NCBI GenBank assembly: GCA_017640605.1
Contig: JAEPQH010000022.1
Coordinates: 1-61,268 of the forward strand
Direction of reading: 5' to 3'
Origin: Balneolaceae bacterium
GTDB taxonomy: Bacteria; Bacteroidota; Rhodothermia; Balneolales; Balneolaceae
DNA length: 61,268 nt
Shown in pieces: positions 8,748 through 17,814 of the stretch (position 1 is the first letter of the stretch; each line of letters opens with the position of its first letter). Under the pieces are notes generated by a model. That model did no database searches. It saw only the letters and a program-made list of their open reading frames with translations, and was not told where the DNA came from. The position numbers and the translations under genes are program-made.

Positions 8748-8817
8748 TTGAAATGAATTAGCAATTTGTGATTGAGTGAGTTACGAATTACGATTTTATG
8801 GCTTTGATAAAATCTTA

Positions 8818-8843
8818 GATCCCGGCTTTCGCAGCGGGATGAC
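8818..8843. repeat. short palindromic intergenic repeat
   Basis: ATCCCG and CGGGAT flank a loop that contains CTTTCGCAG, and the unit ends in GATGAC. It belongs to the same loose family as the elements at 20070, 38840 and perhaps 15053, which end in GTCAT or ATGAC. It lies between glpK and glpD and could form a hairpin that stabilises or separates the two messages. Confidence 0.45.
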
Positions 8844-8923
8844 AGCGACAACGTAACTTTATCAACGATTCCTCTTTTTAAAGTTAGAGGTGACTAAAAT
8901 AAATAGGCAAAAACAGCCAAACC

Positions 8924-10486
8924 ATGAATAGAACTACTTATTTACAAACACTTAAAAAGAAAAATGAATACTGGGATGTAGTAATTATTGGTGGAGGTGC
9001 TACCGGATTAGGTTGTGCTGTTGATGCAGCTTCTCGGGGTTATTCAACCGTGTTGTTAGATATGCATGACTTTGCTAAAGGAACTTCCAGCCGGAGCACA
9101 AAACTGGTTCATGGTGGGGTTCGCTATCTTCAGCAAGGTGATGTTTCGTTGGTGATAGAAGCGTTGAAAGAACGGGGGTTGCTTATTCAAAATGCCCCTC
9201 ATTTAGTGAGTCACCAATCTTTTATTGTGCCAAGTTATAAGTGGTGGAGCGGACCATTTTACGGGGTTGGAATGAAAGTGTACGATGTATTAGCGGGTAA
9301 GCTGAACATCAAAAAGTCGAAAAGTCTTTCGGAGAAGGAAACGTTAGAGAAAATCCCCACGCTGGAAACAGATGGCTTACTTGGTGGCACAATGTACTAT
9401 GATGGACAATTTGATGATGCGCGCCTGGCGTTAAATCTTGCTCAAACTGCTGCAGATCATGGAGCATTGCCTATCAATTATATGAAAGTGACCAATCTGC
9501 TGAAAAACACTTCAGGCTTAGTAACCGGAGTTGAAGCAATGGATATGATCGATGGTGAAAAACTAAACATCAATGCACGTGTAGTGATAAATGCGACTGG
9601 GATTTTTACTGATTCCATTATGAAAATGGATGACGAAGAGCATACCAATATCATACAATGCGCACAGGGGATTCACTTAGTATTGGATAAAGAATTTCTG
9701 CCCGGCGATGCGGCCATAATGGTTCCGCACACCGATGATGGGCGAGTTCTTTTTGCCGTTCCTTGGCATGGTAAAGCTTTAGTTGGTACTACCGACACCC
9801 CCATTGATAAACCTGATTTAGAGCCTCGTGCTTTAGAAGAGGAAATAGAATTTGTGCTACGTCATGCGGCAAGGTATTTATCAAAAGATCCAACCAGAGA
9901 GGATGTGAAAAGTGTATTTGCAGGATTACGTCCCTTGGTAAAACCTGATGAATCTAAATCCACTGCTCAAATTTCACGCAGTCACCATCTGCAAGTTAAT
10001 GAATCTGGATTGGTTACTATAACCGGTGGAAAATGGACTACCTATCGCAAAATGGCCGAAGATACTATTGATCAGGCTGTATTGGTCGCTGGCTTGCAGG
10101 AATCGCCCTGTGTTACAGAAAATCTAAGAATCCATGGGTGGCTTAAAAATGTAGATATGAACAATCATCTGCATGTGTATGGATCAGATCGTGTTGGTAT
10201 TGATCGATTAATAAAAGAAGAGCCGGAATTGGGCGAACGTATCCATCCAAACTTACCCTATATGAAAGCAGAAATTGTGTGGGCTATAAATAACGAAATG
10301 GCCATTACTATTGATGACATTTTATCGCGAAGAACCCGAATGTTACTGCTAGATGCCCAAGCTGCTTTGGATTCAGCTGAATTAGTAGCTCAGTATCTTG
10401 CGCGGGAATTAGACAAAGATCAGGCGTGGATTGATCAGGAAGTATCAGAATTTAAAGCACTTGCTAAAGAGTATACACTAACTTAA
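8924..10486 (+). CDS. glpD: glycerol-3-phosphate dehydrogenase (FAD, aerobic type)
   Basis: Oxidises glycerol-3-phosphate to dihydroxyacetone phosphate and passes electrons to quinone at the inner membrane. The 520-residue product has the N-terminal FAD-binding motif VIIGGGATGLG, the GTSSRSTKLVHGG substrate loop, GTTDTP in the middle, and the C-terminal DAO-C domain with the SRRTR stretch. Length and order match GlpD/GlpA. It is followed by glpF nine bases later, so these two are clearly in one transcript. Confidence 0.95.
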   Translation: MNRTTYLQTLKKKNEYWDVVIIGGGATGLGCAVDAASRGYSTVLLDMHDFAKGTSSRSTKLVHGGVRYLQQGDVSLVIEALKERGLLIQNAPHLVSHQSFIVPSYKWWSGPFYGVGMKVYDVLAGKLNIKKSKSLSEKETLEKIPTLETDGLLGGTMYYDGQFDDARLALNLAQTAADHGALPINYMKVTNLLKNTSGLVTGVEAMDMIDGEKLNINARVVINATGIFTDSIMKMDDEEHTNIIQCAQGIHLVLDKEFLPGDAAIMVPHTDDGRVLFAVPWHGKALVGTTDTPIDKPDLEPRALEEEIEFVLRHAARYLSKDPTREDVKSVFAGLRPLVKPDESKSTAQISRSHHLQVNESGLVTITGGKWTTYRKMAEDTIDQAVLVAGLQESPCVTENLRIHGWLKNVDMNNHLHVYGSDRVGIDRLIKEEPELGERIHPNLPYMKAEIVWAINNEMAITIDDILSRRTRMLLLDAQAALDSAELVAQYLARELDKDQAWIDQEVSEFKALAKEYTLT

Positions 10487-10495
10487 CAGAATAAA

Positions 10496-11206
10496 ATGGA
10501 AGCATATTTAGGTGAAATATTAGGCACATTCTTACTCATTTTTTTAGGAAATGGCGTGGTAGCCAACGTGCTATTAAAAGATACAAAAGGTAACGGCGCC
10601 GGATGGGTAGTTATAACCTTAGCCTGGGGCTTTTCGGTATTTGTAGCTGTATTTGTAGTTGCCGGAATTAGTGGAGCGCATATAAATCCTGCAGTAACTA
10701 TTGGGTTGGCGCTGGCAGGAAAATTTTCGTGGGATTTGGTACTCGGCTACATCTTAGCACAAATGCTCGGAGCTATTTTAGGCGGCGCTTTCGTTTGGCT
10801 GCATTACAAAGATCATTATGATGTGACTGAAGAAGCGGATCTAAAATTAGCCACCTTTAGCACCGCTCCAGCCATTCGAAATACTATTTCCAACTTGATT
10901 TCGGAAGCGCTCGGTACATTCGTATTGGTTTTAGGAGTGTTGTATATGGCTGCACCAGAAGTTGGCTTAGGAGCTTTAGATGCTCTTCCTGTAGCGTTAC
11001 TTGTTGTGGTTATTGGGATGTCGTTAGGTGGCACAACCGGGTATGCGATAAATCCTGCTCGTGATTTAGGCCCAAGAATTGCACACTTTTTATTACCTAT
11101 AAAAGGGAAAGGGAGCAGCGATTGGTCGTACAGTTGGATTCCGGTTGCCGGACCAATTATCGGCGGAGCCTTAGCAGCCTTATTATTTCTTCAACTACCT
11201 TTTTGA
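10496..11206 (+). CDS. glpF: glycerol uptake facilitator (aquaglyceroporin)
   Basis: MIP-family channel that lets glycerol cross the inner membrane. The 236-residue protein has six hydrophobic segments and both half-helix motifs: INPAVT in the first half and INPARDLGPR in the second. Asp in the second motif is typical of glycerol rather than water channels. It follows glpD closely. A small anchored protein begins nine bases after its stop. Confidence 0.93.
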   Translation: MEAYLGEILGTFLLIFLGNGVVANVLLKDTKGNGAGWVVITLAWGFSVFVAVFVVAGISGAHINPAVTIGLALAGKFSWDLVLGYILAQMLGAILGGAFVWLHYKDHYDVTEEADLKLATFSTAPAIRNTISNLISEALGTFVLVLGVLYMAAPEVGLGALDALPVALLVVVIGMSLGGTTGYAINPARDLGPRIAHFLLPIKGKGSSDWSYSWIPVAGPIIGGALAALLFLQLPF

Positions 11207-11215
11207 TTGGTTGAC

Positions 11216-11788
11216 ATGAGACGCAGGCAACAACGTGCATGGCCGTTTTTGGTGGCTGAATTTCTGGTAGTTTTCATAAGTGTATCCGGTGCTTTCTATT
11301 TAGATACAGTAAAAGAAGATCGAAAACTCAAGGAAAACCAAATCAGATACTACGAAACCTTTCTGATGAATTTGGAAGTCGGGTCAGCCAAAATTGCTCG
11401 TTTACAAACCCAAATTGATACCTTAATTGTACAAGCCAAAACGGAGGAGGACTTTGAAATCCGAGTTCGCCGTAATCTGAATTTTGTGAACAATCAGCTG
11501 ATTATCAGGGCAGGATTTGAAGAACAAAATTTCTCGGTAATTACTCCGCAGTATCTTAGAAATCTTGATGAAGGTTCAAATTTAATCACAAGAGTACAAC
11601 GCCGGTTAAACACGCTCGAACTACGGACTCAGGAATATGTATTTTCCAATCAGATAGATAAGGAAGCATTCAAGAGTTGGTATATAAACGAATTACAGGC
11701 GATCTCAAATTTACTTAGGGCGCTGGATCAGGCTGTAAATCAGGGCGCAGTTCCTGCAACTCGAAATTTATTGGAAGAACTGAAATAA
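11216..11788 (+). CDS. membrane-anchored coiled-coil protein, DUF6090-like
   Basis: A 190-residue protein with a single N-terminal transmembrane helix (WPFLVAEFLVVFISVSGAFY) preceded by Arg-rich residues and followed by long helical, charged sequence. The arrangement recalls DUF6090 family proteins of Bacteroidota, whose function is unknown. The frame is also open from a TTG at 11207 that follows the glpF stop directly; ATG at 11216 is preferred. Its position suggests co-expression with the glycerol channel. Nothing in the sequence shows an enzymatic site. Confidence 0.65.
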   Translation: MRRRQQRAWPFLVAEFLVVFISVSGAFYLDTVKEDRKLKENQIRYYETFLMNLEVGSAKIARLQTQIDTLIVQAKTEEDFEIRVRRNLNFVNNQLIIRAGFEEQNFSVITPQYLRNLDEGSNLITRVQRRLNTLELRTQEYVFSNQIDKEAFKSWYINELQAISNLLRALDQAVNQGAVPATRNLLEELK

Positions 11789-11790
11789 AA

Positions 11791-11811
11791 AAGCCCTCAT
11801 TATGAGGGCTT
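11791..11811 (-). terminator. intrinsic terminator of adk (minus strand)
   Basis: AGCCCTCAT and ATGAGGGCT form a perfect stem of at least nine pairs around a tiny loop. Read on the minus strand it is followed by TTTTTTATT. It lies nine bases after the adk stop and just after the converging plus-strand gene, so it mainly serves adk and may also stop the glp transcript. Confidence 0.85.
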
Positions 11812-11819
11812 GGAATGTG

Positions 11820-12374
11820 TTATGAAAGGACTGCTTTTATGCGATTGAAGATGTCGTTAACATCTCCGGTTCCTTCAATAATTTTTGCTTGTCCGCGATT
11901 AGCATAATGTGCCAAAACTGGTGCGGTTTCTTTCTGATATACAGCCAAACGATTTTTGATTCCTTCTTCGGTATCGTCGCTTCTGCCTTCTCCTCTGGAA
12001 AGCACACGGCGGATGAGTTCCTCTTCAGGGACCGTAAGGGCAATTACTTGAGCATCTCCGGTTCCGTGTTTTTCAAGTATTTTATCAAGCGATTCGGCTT
12101 GAAAAACAGTGCGGGGAAAACCATCAAAAATACAGCCATTAGCATAGATATCGTCTTCGAGAGCCTCTGCAACTATATCCACTACTACCTGATCAGGAAC
12201 AAGTTCACCGGCATCGATGTAAGATTTTGCTTTTAAGCCAACGGGAGTTTCGTTTTTAATAGCAGCCCTAAAAATATTTCCGGTAGAAAGGTGAGGGAGT
12301 TTGTATTCCTCAACCAATTTGGCGGCTTGAGTACCTTTTCCGGCGCCGGGAGGCCCGAATAGTATAATATTCAT
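11820..12374 (-). CDS. adk: adenylate kinase, short lid-less form
   Basis: Interconverts ATP plus AMP with two ADP. The 184-residue product has the P-loop GPPGAGKGT at residues 7-15, the AMP-binding LSTGNIFR and FDGFPR, and RRVLSRGEGRSDD followed directly by the C-terminal helix. The zinc-type LID insert of long bacterial kinases is missing, giving the short form. It is separated from rplS by about 100 bp with a hairpin, and ends in a strong terminator. Confidence 0.95.
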   Translation of the reverse strand: MNIILFGPPGAGKGTQAAKLVEEYKLPHLSTGNIFRAAIKNETPVGLKAKSYIDAGELVPDQVVVDIVAEALEDDIYANGCIFDGFPRTVFQAESLDKILEKHGTGDAQVIALTVPEEELIRRVLSRGEGRSDDTEEGIKNRLAVYQKETAPVLAHYANRGQAKIIEGTGDVNDIFNRIKAVLS

Positions 12375-12420
12375 GGTAAATTCTCTTGGTAAGTAAGTGT
12401 GAGGGAATAAAATGCAAGTA

Positions 12421-12447
12421 GCCCAAAACCTGATTACAGGTTTTGAG
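12421..12447 (-). terminator. hairpin between rplS and adk
   Basis: CAAAACCTG and CAGGTTTTG pair around a four-base loop, with a further GCC/AGC flank. On the minus strand it follows the rplS stop by about 30 bases. There is only a weak T-rich tail, so it may act as a partial terminator or an mRNA 3'-end stabiliser for the ribosomal operon. Confidence 0.55.
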
Positions 12448-12477
12448 CTAATCTAACATTCTAATGTAATCGTAAGA

Positions 12478-12837
12478 TTACTTCTTCTTGCCTTTGGTAT
12501 CGCGCTCCTTAATACGAGCTGCTTTACCGCGCAATTCACGTAAGTAGAATAATTTTGCACGACGTACTTTACCACGACGTTTAACTTCTACTTGTGCAAT
12601 AAAAGGGGAATTGAACGGAAAAATACGCTCAACACCAATGTTACCACTCATTTTACGTACAGTAAATGTGCGGTTTGGGCCACTGCCACGCATGGCAATA
12701 ACAACACCCTGATATTGCTGAATTCTTTCCTTTTCACCTTCCTTTACCCGATAGTGAATATTCACTGTATCGCCGGCGATGAATTCAGGTAGGCTTTCAC
12801 CTACGAGCGATTGTTCAACTAATTTTAGCTTATCCAT
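12478..12837 (-). CDS. rplS: 50S ribosomal protein L19
   Basis: bL19 sits at the interface of the ribosomal subunits. The 119-residue sequence shows the family pattern: [16 protein letters not shown], the GVVIAMRG turn, [17 protein letters not shown] and the basic C-terminus. It is the last gene of the rpsP-rimM-trmD-rplS operon, whose order is widely conserved. It starts at ATG 12837, 40 bases after the trmD stop. Confidence 0.96.
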   Translation of the reverse strand: MDKLKLVEQSLVGESLPEFIAGDTVNIHYRVKEGEKERIQQYQGVVIAMRGSGPNRTFTVRKMSGNIGVERIFPFNSPFIAQVEVKRRGKVRRAKLFYLRELRGKAARIKERDTKGKKK

Positions 12838-12877
12838 GGTTCTTATTGTTTAATCCTGCCCATGCAGGATTGATGTG

Positions 12878-13570
12878 TTAATATTCTTTCTTAATCTGAT
12901 TAAATAAATCCGGTCGTCGTTCTTTTGTTTTCTTAAGAGATTGCTCTTGTTGCCAGGCTTCAATTTTTTTGAAATTTCCCGAGCGTAATACCTCCGGTAC
13001 ATCCATTCCTTTAAAACGGGCTGGCCGTGTATACACAGGTGCTTCCAACATTCCGTCTTGAAAGGAATCTTTGAGTGCACTTTCTGCATCGCCAATAGCT
13101 CCTGGTAGTAATCGCACAATAGCATCAGTAATAACCATTGCGGGTAACTCACCACCTGAAAGCACCACATCACCAATTGAATATTCTTTAGTGATTAAGG
13201 CATCTCTTACTCGCTGATCCACTCCTTTATAATGTCCACAAAGGATTATGAGATTTGTTTTTAACGAAAGCTCATTAGCATCACCCTGATCAAACACTTT
13301 GCCATCAGCAGCTGTAAAAATGAGTTCATCATACTTTCTTTGAGAAGTTAGATGCTCGATACAACTAAAAATGGGTTGTGGTGTTAACACCATACCGGCA
13401 TCTCCGCCGTAGGGGTAATCATCCACTTTTTTGTGCTTGTTTTCAGTGTAGTCTCTTAAATCGTGAATATGAATTTCCACTAAGTTATTATCACGTGCAC
13501 GTTGTACAATGCTGTGGTTGAGTGGACCTTCAAGCAATGCCGGAACTGAGGAAATAATGTCAATTCGCAT
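12878..13570 (-). CDS. trmD: tRNA (guanine(37)-N1)-methyltransferase
   Basis: Methylates G37 next to the anticodon, which prevents +1 frameshifting. The 230-residue product is a SPOUT (trefoil knot) enzyme: YPYGGDAGMVL near residues 53-63, ILCGHYKGVDQRV, and the SAM knot SIGDVVLSGGELPA are all present. It begins four bases after rimM stops and shares the operon with S16 and L19. Confidence 0.96.
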   Translation of the reverse strand: MRIDIISSVPALLEGPLNHSIVQRARDNNLVEIHIHDLRDYTENKHKKVDDYPYGGDAGMVLTPQPIFSCIEHLTSQRKYDELIFTAADGKVFDQGDANELSLKTNLIILCGHYKGVDQRVRDALITKEYSIGDVVLSGGELPAMVITDAIVRLLPGAIGDAESALKDSFQDGMLEAPVYTRPARFKGMDVPEVLRSGNFKKIEAWQQEQSLKKTKERRPDLFNQIKKEY

Positions 13571-13574
13571 GATG

Positions 13575-14114
13575 TTAATCCTCCAGCAGGTCTAAGTTTC
13601 TACACCGTATCGTGGTTGATGCTTCATCGATCGATTCCACAAATTGATCAACTACAGGAATCATTAAAGAACCTGAAGTAGTAGCCACAACAATAACTAT
13701 TTGTGCCCCATTATCAAGTTCATCTATAACTAATCCTTTTGATTGATTATTTGAGTCTATGACTTCGAAATCAATGTAGCTTGCTTCTGCTTCAAGGATG
13801 AGTTGTAATTGCTCGGCGATATTATGCTCTACATAAATCGACTTACCTCGAAGGGCTTCGGCAGCACTACGATCAGCGATATGGTCAAAATGTACAAAGA
13901 ACGAAAAACGGCCATCCGCACCTTCGCTTCTCACATGAGAAATACGACACGGATAGTAATCTCCACGGTTGTTTTGCAAATACACCAAATCAAGTTTCGT
14001 GAACTCTTCGGGAGCTATCGCTTCTGTCTGAATCTTCAGCTCGCCTTTAAGTCCGTGCGATTTAGCAACAAAGCCAATCGATGTAAAAGGTGATGTACCG
14101 GCACCTGCAACCAT
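13575..14114 (-). CDS. rimM: 16S rRNA processing factor RimM
   Basis: Assembly factor that binds ribosomal protein S19 and matures the 30S head. The 179-residue product has the N-terminal beta-barrel start (IGFVAKSHGLKGELKI) and a C-terminal PRC-barrel with the late IPVVDQFVESID stretch. It is located between rpsP and trmD, with 15 and 4 base gaps. Start at ATG 14114; an in-frame later Met is not available before the first motif. Confidence 0.93.
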   Translation of the reverse strand: MVAGAGTSPFTSIGFVAKSHGLKGELKIQTEAIAPEEFTKLDLVYLQNNRGDYYPCRISHVRSEGADGRFSFFVHFDHIADRSAAEALRGKSIYVEHNIAEQLQLILEAEASYIDFEVIDSNNQSKGLVIDELDNGAQIVIVVATTSGSLMIPVVDQFVESIDEASTTIRCRNLDLLED

Positions 14115-14129
14115 AGGAGCCTTAATTTT

Positions 14130-14984
14130 TTAGTCTGCTTTTTTGGCTTCCCAGGCTGCAAGCACAGTTTTGCGCTCCTCAGCATCGGTTACAAATCCTT
14201 CAAGATCGGCAAGATCGGTGTTGGAAATGTGATCAGCTGCTTCTTTTGCAGTCATATCTACAGAAGTTTTAGCCGCTTCTTCTTCTTTAGCTTCCTCAGC
14301 CGGCTCTTCTGCAACTTCTTCTTCTTTCGTTTCTTCTGCAGGAGCTTCTTCTACTGGCGCTTCTTCTTTTGGCTCTTCCTTAGCTTCTTCTTCAGCAGGC
14401 GCCTCATCTTCAGTAGTTTCCTCTTCTGCGGCAGGCTCTTCGGTAGTTTCTTCTACTACTTCTTCGGCTGCAGGCGCTTCTTCGGTTACTTCTTCAGCAA
14501 CTTCTGCTTCTACTTCTTCTGCTTCGGCAACATCTTCTTGTTCTGATGCAACTTCGGCAGCGGCAGTAGCAGCTTTTTTCTCAACCTGTTTTTTGTATTC
14601 TTTTTCTTCGACAGCAAGAGCAGCTTTAACCTGATCGCGGCGAGTTACTTCGTCACCTTTTTTAGAATCGCGGTATGCTTTCCACTCTTCCATTGCAGCT
14701 TCGATTTCTTCGTCGCTTTTGCCCCACATTTTAAGGTGACGCTTGTATAAGATTCCCTCGGTACGTAGAATTTTACGAACAGAGTCGGTTGGCTGAGCGC
14801 CGGTATCTAACCAATACATGATACGATCTTCGTTCAGTATGGTCTCTTTCTTTTCGGTAACGCCATCAAATCGTCCAACTTGCTCAATAATACGTCCATC
14901 ACGCGGTGAACGGCTATCGGCAACTACGATATGATAAATAGGACGACGAATACGCCCTTTACGTTGAAGTCTGATTTTAATCAA
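14130..14984 (-). CDS. rpsP: 30S ribosomal protein S16 with a long acidic C-terminal extension
   Basis: Residues 1-85 are a normal bS16 (MIKIRLQRKGRIRRPIYHIV, VADSRSPRDGR, GAQPTDSVRKIL). The protein then continues to 284 residues: a helical basic part to about 135, a Glu/Ala/Pro/Thr-rich low-complexity tract to about 238, and a small folded-looking end (DMTAKEAADHISN, then ERKTVLAAWEAKKA). Typical S16 is 80-100 residues, so about two thirds of the protein is extra. The reading frame is clean and codon use matches the operon, so this is not an assembly artefact. The extension is predicted to protrude from the 30S body; its role is unknown. First gene of the rpsP-rimM-trmD-rplS operon. Confidence 0.92.
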   Translation of the reverse strand: MIKIRLQRKGRIRRPIYHIVVADSRSPRDGRIIEQVGRFDGVTEKKETILNEDRIMYWLDTGAQPTDSVRKILRTEGILYKRHLKMWGKSDEEIEAAMEEWKAYRDSKKGDEVTRRDQVKAALAVEEKEYKKQVEKKAATAAAEVASEQEDVAEAEEVEAEVAEEVTEEAPAAEEVVEETTEEPAAEEETTEDEAPAEEEAKEEPKEEAPVEEAPAEETKEEEVAEEPAEEAKEEEAAKTSVDMTAKEAADHISNTDLADLEGFVTDAEERKTVLAAWEAKKAD

Positions 14985-15052
14985 TGGTTATCTCCAGTGA
15001 GTTATGTTGTTGTCTATATCTATTCTTTGTGAGCCTGGTAATTCATAGTCAT

Positions 15053-15110
15053 GTCATCCTGAGTCTTGTTTGCGTCCGGTTTACCGAACAAACAAGGCAG
15101 AAGGATCTGC
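15053..15110. repeat. palindromic intergenic repeat between ffh and rpsP
   Basis: Begins GTCATCCTGAGT and ends GAAGGATCT, with CTTGTTTG and CAAACAAG forming an eight-pair stem inside. GTCATCCTGAG/AGGATCT repeats are common scattered elements in related genomes (general knowledge). A poor match to part of it occurs at about 45574-45602. It lies in the spacer upstream of the S16 operon. Confidence 0.5.
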
Positions 15111-15202
15111 ACAAACTTAAATCAGCTTAGATTTTGGTTGTGAAGACTCATCGCTACGCTCTGAGTGACTTTTACAAAACCACGCTCTCAGTATGTCAAT
15201 TT

Positions 15203-16543
15203 CTACTTGCCAAATGGCAGACTCTTAAGACCTTGCATGGCTCTACCCATTTTGCCCATTTTGGACATGGTCTTCATCATCTTTTTCATTTGTTCAAACT
15301 GTTTGATGAGATCGTTAATCTCACGAACAGTGGTGCCAGAACCTTGGGCTATTCGTCGGCGTCTGCTTCCGTTGAGTATGCTTGGGTTCTGACGCTCTTC
15401 CGGCGTCATAGAATAGATTATGGCTTCGATGGGCTTAAAAGCGTCATCACTGAGATCTGCATTTTCTATTGCTTTGCTGGCGCCGGGGATCATCGAGACG
15501 AGGTCGGTAAAGTTCCCCATCTTTTTGATCTTTTGAATTTGATCCAGAAAATCTTCCAGATCGAATTTTTCAGAGCTGATGCGTTTCTGCAGGCGATCTG
15601 CTTCTTTGGCATCAAATTCTTTTTGAGCTTTTTCAACGAGTGAAACCACATCACCCATCCCCAAGATACGCTGAGCCATACGGTCAGGGTAGAACGGCGA
15701 TAGTGCATCCAGCTTTTCGCCGGTGCTTACAAATTTGATGGGTTTATCAACTACCGATTTGATTGAAAGGGCAGCACCACCTCGGGTGTCACCATCCAGC
15801 TTGGTAAGAACCACGCCGTCAAAATCGATACGATCGTTGAATGCTTTTGCTGTATTTACAGCATCCTGACCTGTCATAGAATCTACAACAAACAGGATTT
15901 CATCGGGCTTGATTGCGTCTTTAATGTTCGCAATCTCGTCCATCATTTGCTCATCTACAGATAAACGTCCGGCGGTATCGATGATCACCGTATCCATTGC
16001 TAAACTCTTTGCCATCGAAACGGCTTCTTTAGCTACACGGATAGGATCTTTTTGTTCAATCGAATACACCGGCACATCAACAGACGTAGCGAGCGTTTTT
16101 AACTGGTTTACGGCAGCAGGGCGATAAACATCGGCGGCAGCAAGAAGAGGATTCCTTTTATGCTCCTGCTTGAGATATCGGGCAAGCTTTCCGGAGAAAG
16201 TGGTTTTACCCGAACCTTGTAAACCTGCGATTAAAATTACGGTTGGCGGAACATGTGCAGTGGCGATGTCCGATTTTTCTCCACCAAAAGTAGCAACCAG
16301 TTCGTCGTACACAATTTTAGTGAACTGCTGACCGGGATTTACTGAGGTGAGAACATCGGAGCCAAGCACTTTGTCTTTAACGTCCGCGGTAAACTGACGA
16401 GCAACCTCCAGATTCACATCGGCATCCAATAGCGCACGGCGGATTTCACGTATCGTCTCGGCAATATTTACCTCGGTAATACGCGATTCGCCTTTCAGGC
16501 TTTGGAATGCTTTATCTAAATTGGAGGATAGATTCTCAAACAT
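15203..16543 (-). CDS. ffh: signal recognition particle protein (SRP54 homologue)
   Basis: GTPase that binds 4.5S RNA and nascent signal sequences and delivers ribosomes to FtsY at the membrane. The 446-residue product has the N domain, the G domain with GLQGSGKTT (G1), DTAGR (G3) and [10 protein letters not shown] (G4), and a methionine-rich M domain with the [19 protein letters not shown] hinge and late [15 protein letters not shown] stretch. It has its own promoter-like sequence at 16593-16623. The SRP RNA gene is not in the window. Confidence 0.97.
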   Translation of the reverse strand: MFENLSSNLDKAFQSLKGESRITEVNIAETIREIRRALLDADVNLEVARQFTADVKDKVLGSDVLTSVNPGQQFTKIVYDELVATFGGEKSDIATAHVPPTVILIAGLQGSGKTTFSGKLARYLKQEHKRNPLLAAADVYRPAAVNQLKTLATSVDVPVYSIEQKDPIRVAKEAVSMAKSLAMDTVIIDTAGRLSVDEQMMDEIANIKDAIKPDEILFVVDSMTGQDAVNTAKAFNDRIDFDGVVLTKLDGDTRGGAALSIKSVVDKPIKFVSTGEKLDALSPFYPDRMAQRILGMGDVVSLVEKAQKEFDAKEADRLQKRISSEKFDLEDFLDQIQKIKKMGNFTDLVSMIPGASKAIENADLSDDAFKPIEAIIYSMTPEERQNPSILNGSRRRRIAQGSGTTVREINDLIKQFEQMKKMMKTMSKMGKMGRAMQGLKSLPFGK

Positions 16544-16592
16544 GAATCTTTAATTCTTTCTAAACAGGATTTATCGTCAGTTTCAGAGCCTA

Positions 16593-16623
16593 CAAAAATA
16601 AGGTTAAAATGCGGGCTTATCAA
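16593..16623 (-). promoter_or_regulatory. Bacteroidota-type promoter of ffh
   Basis: On the minus strand TTG (16623-16621) is followed after exactly 20 bases by TATTTTTG (16600-16593), a perfect match to the TTG / TAnnTTTG pattern of Bacteroidota housekeeping sigma factor. The predicted start is about 45 bases before the ffh ATG at 16543. Confidence 0.6.
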
Positions 16624-16943
16624 CAGCAATGTGGATAATTATTTTAGCCCCTTGCATCGCTGCGGGAATTAAGAATTGGATGTGATAAAGTGATTAGGTG
16701 AAAAAGTGAGAGGGGTGATATAAATTGGTACTCCCTTTTTCCATAATCTGCCTGACAGATGTTATGAAAACTAGTTCGAGCGTTCGCTCGGATATTTATT
16801 TATGAGTAAAAACTGATGAAGACGATTGCTGGTTCCACGTAACAATATTTGGCTACTATATTTAATAATTCGTCTTAAATTCTATTGTATTTTCAGAGAT
16901 AAAGTAATTACTATCATTGCTTTATTAATTAAACAATGATTCT
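16624..16943. other. intergenic region between ffh and the zinc-ribbon gene
   Basis: No gene seen. It holds an isolated perfect DnaA box (TGTGGATAA, 16630-16638) and two possible hairpins. The first pairs CATAATCTG with CAGATGTTATG (16742-16766); the second pairs CGAGCG with CGCTCG (16777-16790). The second hairpin resembles small scattered GC-rich repeats. The AT-rich last 100 bases presumably hold the promoter of the gene at 16944, but no clear consensus is visible. Confidence 0.5.
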
Positions 16944-17498
16944 ATGAAATGCCCCCATTGCCAATCAAAGATGAAACGAGAACTTATGGAAGACCGTGTG
17001 CCGGTTTACCGATGTGTTTCATGTGCGGGAACCTGGGTTTCATCAAGCGAATTTGCCGATTGGGTTGAAGGGCAATCATCAGTTCCGGTTAAGGAAGAGA
17101 TTTCAAAAGAATCTGTAAATATACCGGTTCTTGGAGCAAGAAAACCGTTGTTATGTCCCGATTGTGGAAGAATTGTTAGACGCTTTAAAATTTGGCCTAA
17201 CTTAGAGTTTTATTTAGACCGATGCGGTGGTTGTAATGGAATTTGGTTTGATCAACATGAATGGGAAGTGTTCAATGAACATTGGTCGGTTAAGAACCTG
17301 AATATGTTTTTTACCGACGAGTGGCAGCAAAAGCTAAAAAAAGAAGAGATGGCATCACGATTTAGTGCCATGTATTTGGAGAGATTTGGCGAAGATGACT
17401 ACAATAAAATTCAAGAAATCAGAAAATGGATTTATGCTAATTCCAATAAAAATCAATTAGTCGCTTACTTACTAGATTCGAATCCTTACGAGAGTTGA
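16944..17498 (+). CDS. zf-TFIIB-type zinc-ribbon protein
   Basis: A 184-residue protein with two zinc ribbons of the zf-TFIIB (transcription factor zinc-finger) family. The first, at residues 1-35, is CPHC ... CVSCAGTW. The second, near residues 73-105, is CPDC ... CGGCNGIWFD. Each supplies four Cys and the family's W-(x)-(S/D) tail. The C-terminal 70 residues are helical and charged. Family members are found in many bacteria, with no agreed function. It stands alone. Confidence 0.75.
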   Translation: MKCPHCQSKMKRELMEDRVPVYRCVSCAGTWVSSSEFADWVEGQSSVPVKEEISKESVNIPVLGARKPLLCPDCGRIVRRFKIWPNLEFYLDRCGGCNGIWFDQHEWEVFNEHWSVKNLNMFFTDEWQQKLKKEEMASRFSAMYLERFGEDDYNKIQEIRKWIYANSNKNQLVAYLLDSNPYES

Positions 17499-17568
17499 TT
17501 CGAGTAAAAACTACATGAACTTTATCTTTTAGCACTTTTGACGTACATTAAAATTAAAAAAGCACGTC

Positions 17569-17814
17569 ATGAGTAATAAATTAACACTAAGGCTCGATAA
17601 GGAATTGATAGATCGGGCAAAAAAGCACGCAAAACAACAAGGTACTTCCGTTTCGAAATTAGTGGCTAATTATTTTGAAGCCATTGATAGCACACCGAGA
17701 GATGGTTCCAATAAAAAACTACCACCAATAACCCAATCTTTAGCAGGAGTTCTTGAGGTTACTGATATCACAAAAGAAGACTATCAAGAGTATTTAGAAA
17801 AGAAGCATCAGTAA
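17569..17814 (+). CDS. antitoxin of a VapBC-like pair (RHH/DUF6364-like)
   Basis: An 81-residue protein starting MSNKLTLRLDKELIDRAKKHA, which is a ribbon-helix-helix DNA-binding module, followed by TSVSKLVANYF, typical of DUF6364-type antitoxins. The C-terminal half should wrap the toxin. Its TAA shares one base with the ATG of the PIN toxin (TAATG), so both are translated together. It probably represses its own promoter; GACGT (17539) and ACGTC (17563) upstream could be part of an operator, but this is weak. Confidence 0.8.
   Translation: MSNKLTLRLDKELIDRAKKHAKQQGTSVSKLVANYFEAIDSTPRDGSNKKLPPITQSLAGVLEVTDITKEDYQEYLEKKHQ

Noticed and set aside
14229-14546. Phe/Ser-rich plus-strand frame
   Set aside because: It is the mirror of the Glu/Ala-rich tract of rpsP; low-complexity codons give a long open antisense frame.
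16630-16638. Perfect DnaA box (TGTGGATAA) upstream of ffh as a second origin
   Set aside because: A single isolated box without a cluster; expected by chance at this frequency in AT-rich spacers.
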